Source of the DNA: an uncultured Clostridium sp.
GTDB lineage: Bacteria > Bacillota > Clostridia > Lachnospirales > Lachnospiraceae
NCBI GenBank assembly: GCA_937902905.1
Contig: CALELW010000190.1
Location: forward strand, 1 to 8,430
Length of the DNA: 8,430 nt
Direction: 5' to 3'
The position numbers and the translations under genes were made by a program. The number at the start of each line of letters is the position of its first letter. Positions within the stretch are counted from its first letter, which is position 1. The notes under the pieces are model-generated. The model was not told the DNA's origin. It ran no database searches and saw only the letters and a list, made by a program, of their open reading frames with translations. Shown here piece after piece: positions 6,189 through 8,430 of this stretch.

Positions 6189-8430
6189 TTAACCCATTTG
6201 TACGGTTACAGAAACTTGTTTTTTGGATGCGTCATACGGAATTACGGTTGTCTGTCCAAGACTTTGTCCGTCGACAATCAATTCTTTTACACCCTTTTCA
6301 ACATTATCCGGATTCTTTACTTCGATGTTATACTCAACACCGCGGAATGTACGGGTAATTGTAAAGTCACCAAAGTTTTTCGGAATACATGGATTCACAC
6401 TCAATCCCTTTAAGGTTGGCTCAACACCTAAAATGTACTGGGATACATTTAAGAAGGTCCAGGCAGCAGTTCCTGTGAGCCAGCTGTTTTTCGCCTCACC
6501 AAATGTCTTAGCATCTTTTCCGGCAATCATCTGGGAATAGACATACGGTTCGGTGCGATGGACTTCGCTGATTTCTTCTAAATAAGCCGGGCAGGTTTTG
6601 CGGTAAATTTCAAAAGCTCTGTCACCGCGTCCAATCTGTGTTTCAGCAGCGGAAATCCAAGGGTTATTGTGACAGAAGATACCGGCATTTTCCTTGTATC
6701 CCGGTGGATAAGAAGAAATTTCGCCAAGGTTTACATAGTATCTTGTGTATGGTGGCTGCAAAAGTACAATACCATATTTGGTATCCAGTTTTTCTTTTAC
6801 GGAATCTAATGCTTTTTTTGCAAGACCGTTTTCTACACCGACACCTGCCAGTACACAGAAGCCCTGAGGTTCAATGTAAATCTGTCCCTCTTCACATTCT
6901 TTGGAACCGACTTTGTTGCCGTCTGCGTCGTAAGCACGTAAGAACCATTCGCCGTCCCAGCCGCTTTCTTCAATGGCTGCGACCATTTTTTCAACTTCTT
7001 CTCTGGCTCTTTTTGCTTCTTCCAGTTTATTAATTGCGTCGCAGAGGTCAGCGTATTCTTTACCGTATTTGACAAACATACCGGCAATAAATACGGATTC
7101 AGCGACCGGTCCTTCGCTTGGTCCAAATGTCTGGAAGGATTCACCCGGTTCTTTGGAGAAACAGTTCAAGTTCAGGCAGTCGTTCCAGTCGGCGCGTCCA
7201 ATCAATGGAAGATTGTGTGGTCCTTTGTGGTTGACTGTGTAGTTAAAGGAGCGTGTCAGATGTTCAAACAAACTTGTTGCCACGCTGAAATCATTATCAT
7301 AAGGAACGGTTTCGTCCAAAATGGAGAAATCACCGGTTTCACGAATATAAGCGGAAGTTCCGGCAATCAGCCACAATGGGTCATCATTGAAGCCGCTTCC
7401 GATATCACTGTTTCCTTTTTTGGTTAATGGCTGATACTGATGGTAAGCACTACCGTCAGCAAACTGAGTGGATGCGATATCAATGATTCGTTCTCTGGCA
7501 CGGTCCGGAATCAGGTGGACAAAGCCAAGCAAATCCTGACAGGAATCACGGAATCCCATGCCTCGTCCGATTCCGGATTCATAATAAGAAGCGGAACGTG
7601 ACATATTAAAAGTAACCATGCACTGATACTGGTTCCAGATATTTACCATGCGATTTAATTTTTCATCCCCTGACTTCACCGTATAGTGGGAGAGGAGACT
7701 GTTCCAATGTTCGTTCAATTCGTGGAAGGCATCGCTTACCTGCTCTTTCGTCTGGTATTTGTTAAGCAGTTCGTCTGCCGGTTTTTTGTTAATTACATTT
7801 GGTGCTTCAAATTTATCATCCGGGTCATTTTCACAGTAGCCGAGAACAAATACAAGTGTCTCGCTTTCGCCTGGTTTCAATGTCAGATTAATCTGGTGTG
7901 AGCCAATCGGATACCAGCCGCTTGCAATCGAATCGGTAGCATTTCCCTGCTCGATGGCAAGAGGGGCTGCAGCACTGCGGTATGCACCAAGAAAGGCGTC
8001 GCGGCTTGTGTCAAATCCGTCAATATCATGATTTACGGCAAAGACCGCATAATGATTGCGGCGCTCGCGGTATTCTGTTTTGTGGTAAATGCGGGAACCG
8101 ATAACCTCTACTTCTCCGGTATTTAAGTTTCTCTGGAAGTTTGTCATATCATCCATTGCATTCCAGAGACAGAACTCAATATAGGAAAATAAAGTTATGG
8201 TGCGCTCGTTATCCGTTGTGTTGCTAATTGTGATTTCATTGATTTCACAATTGTCGTGAACCGGAACAAAAGTCAAAAGATTTGCTTTGATTCCGTTTTT
8301 CTCGGATAAAAAGCGGGTGTAACCCATACCGTGGCGGCATTCATAGGAATCTAAGTCAGTCTTGACCGGCATCCAGCCTGGATTCCATACGGTATCACCG
8401 TCTTTTATATAGAAGTAACGGCCACCCTCG
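6189..8430 (-). CDS. Cellobiose phosphorylase (GH94), 5'-partial (cut by right edge)
   Basis: Cytosolic enzyme that splits cellobiose with phosphate into alpha-glucose 1-phosphate and glucose, by inversion (EC 2.4.1.20). The frame stays open from the Met at 8370-8372 to the window edge, adding EGGRYFYIKDGDTVWNPGW, which is typical GH94 sequence. That Met is internal and the true start lies outside. About 746 residues are visible against roughly 810 in the family, so about 65 are missing. The order is an N-terminal beta-sandwich, helical linker, (alpha/alpha)6 barrel and C-terminal beta-domain. Key sites are G-F-R-D (Arg 7548-7550, Asp 7545-7547; sugar contacts in characterised enzymes), R-A-D-W-N-D with the likely general acid Asp at 7188-7190, and phosphate-site candidates His 6669-6671 and Thr-Gly 6471-6476. 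The long match to clostridial cellobiose phosphorylases (recalled, not searched) favours cellobiose over chitobiose or longer cellodextrins. Its stop faces the ABC operon across the shared terminator; its promoter and any partners are off the window. Confidence 0.93.
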   Translation of the reverse strand, partial: EGGRYFYIKDGDTVWNPGWMPVKTDLDSYECRHGMGYTRFLSEKNGIKANLLTFVPVHDNCEINEITISNTTDNERTITLFSYIEFCLWNAMDDMTNFQRNLNTGEVEVIGSRIYHKTEYRERRNHYAVFAVNHDIDGFDTSRDAFLGAYRSAAAPLAIEQGNATDSIASGWYPIGSHQINLTLKPGESETLVFVLGYCENDPDDKFEAPNVINKKPADELLNKYQTKEQVSDAFHELNEHWNSLLSHYTVKSGDEKLNRMVNIWNQYQCMVTFNMSRSASYYESGIGRGMGFRDSCQDLLGFVHLIPDRARERIIDIASTQFADGSAYHQYQPLTKKGNSDIGSGFNDDPLWLIAGTSAYIRETGDFSILDETVPYDNDFSVATSLFEHLTRSFNYTVNHKGPHNLPLIGRADWNDCLNLNCFSKEPGESFQTFGPSEGPVAESVFIAGMFVKYGKEYADLCDAINKLEEAKRAREEVEKMVAAIEESGWDGEWFLRAYDADGNKVGSKECEEGQIYIEPQGFCVLAGVGVENGLAKKALDSVKEKLDTKYGIVLLQPPYTRYYVNLGEISSYPPGYKENAGIFCHNNPWISAAETQIGRGDRAFEIYRKTCPAYLEEISEVHRTEPYVYSQMIAGKDAKTFGEAKNSWLTGTAAWTFLNVSQYILGVEPTLKGLSVNPCIPKNFGDFTITRTFRGVEYNIEVKNPDNVEKGVKELIVDGQSLGQTTVIPYDASKKQVSVTVQMG

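Noticed and set aside
6153..6413. Open + strand frame starting within the terminator hairpin.
   Set aside because: It begins inside the terminator loop and then runs opposite the phosphorylase C-terminus; no ribosome binding site or domain.
6638..7033. Open + strand frame of 131 codons opposite the phosphorylase.
   Set aside because: Antisense shadow: an arginine- and leucine-rich translation with no domain, while the opposite strand has a continuous, well-conserved GH94 sequence.

Overview
The window looks like a stretch of chromosome from a Clostridia/Lachnospiraceae-type gut or rumen Firmicute. This is inferred from the moderately AT-rich codon usage, strong AGGAGG-type ribosome binding sites, a GTG start, and close family resemblance of the proteins (from memory) to those of Clostridium, Ruminococcus and Roseburia-like bacteria. 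No RNA genes, insertion sequences, CRISPR arrays or long repeats were seen. Coding density is very high: the only real non-coding stretch is about 63 bases at 6126-6188.

The left three quarters (1-6125, + strand) is a tightly packed four-gene run that reads like one operon. It opens with a DUF1854-family protein that is cut by the left edge. After 24 bases comes a 739-residue ABC exporter half-transporter carrying an unusual N-terminal PH-like domain and a four-cysteine zinc ribbon. Its last 17 bases overlap a second ABC half-transporter (574 residues, GTG start), which is followed after 2 bases by a third (577 residues). The second and third look like the two halves of an asymmetric heterodimeric exporter: the first half has degenerate catalytic residues (Asp for the Walker B Glu, Gln for the switch His), and its partner has intact catalytic residues but an altered signature motif (LSAGQ). 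The 739-residue protein has all canonical residues and is more likely a homodimer. The operon may therefore encode two separate exporters, one of them with a DUF1854 accessory protein. Substrates cannot be read from the sequence.

A strong hairpin with A-tract and T-tract flanks (6136-6182) lies between the convergent gene ends and can serve as a terminator in both directions.

The right quarter (6189-8430, - strand) is a GH94 cellobiose phosphorylase. Its N-terminus runs off the right edge, with roughly 65 residues missing. It is transcribed towards the ABC operon, so it is a separate unit whose promoter and partners lie outside the window. It points to an organism that takes up cellobiose and splits it phosphorolytically.

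The part most worth following up is the DUF1854 plus PH-like/zinc-ribbon ABC exporter pair, whose function is, to my knowledge, not established.
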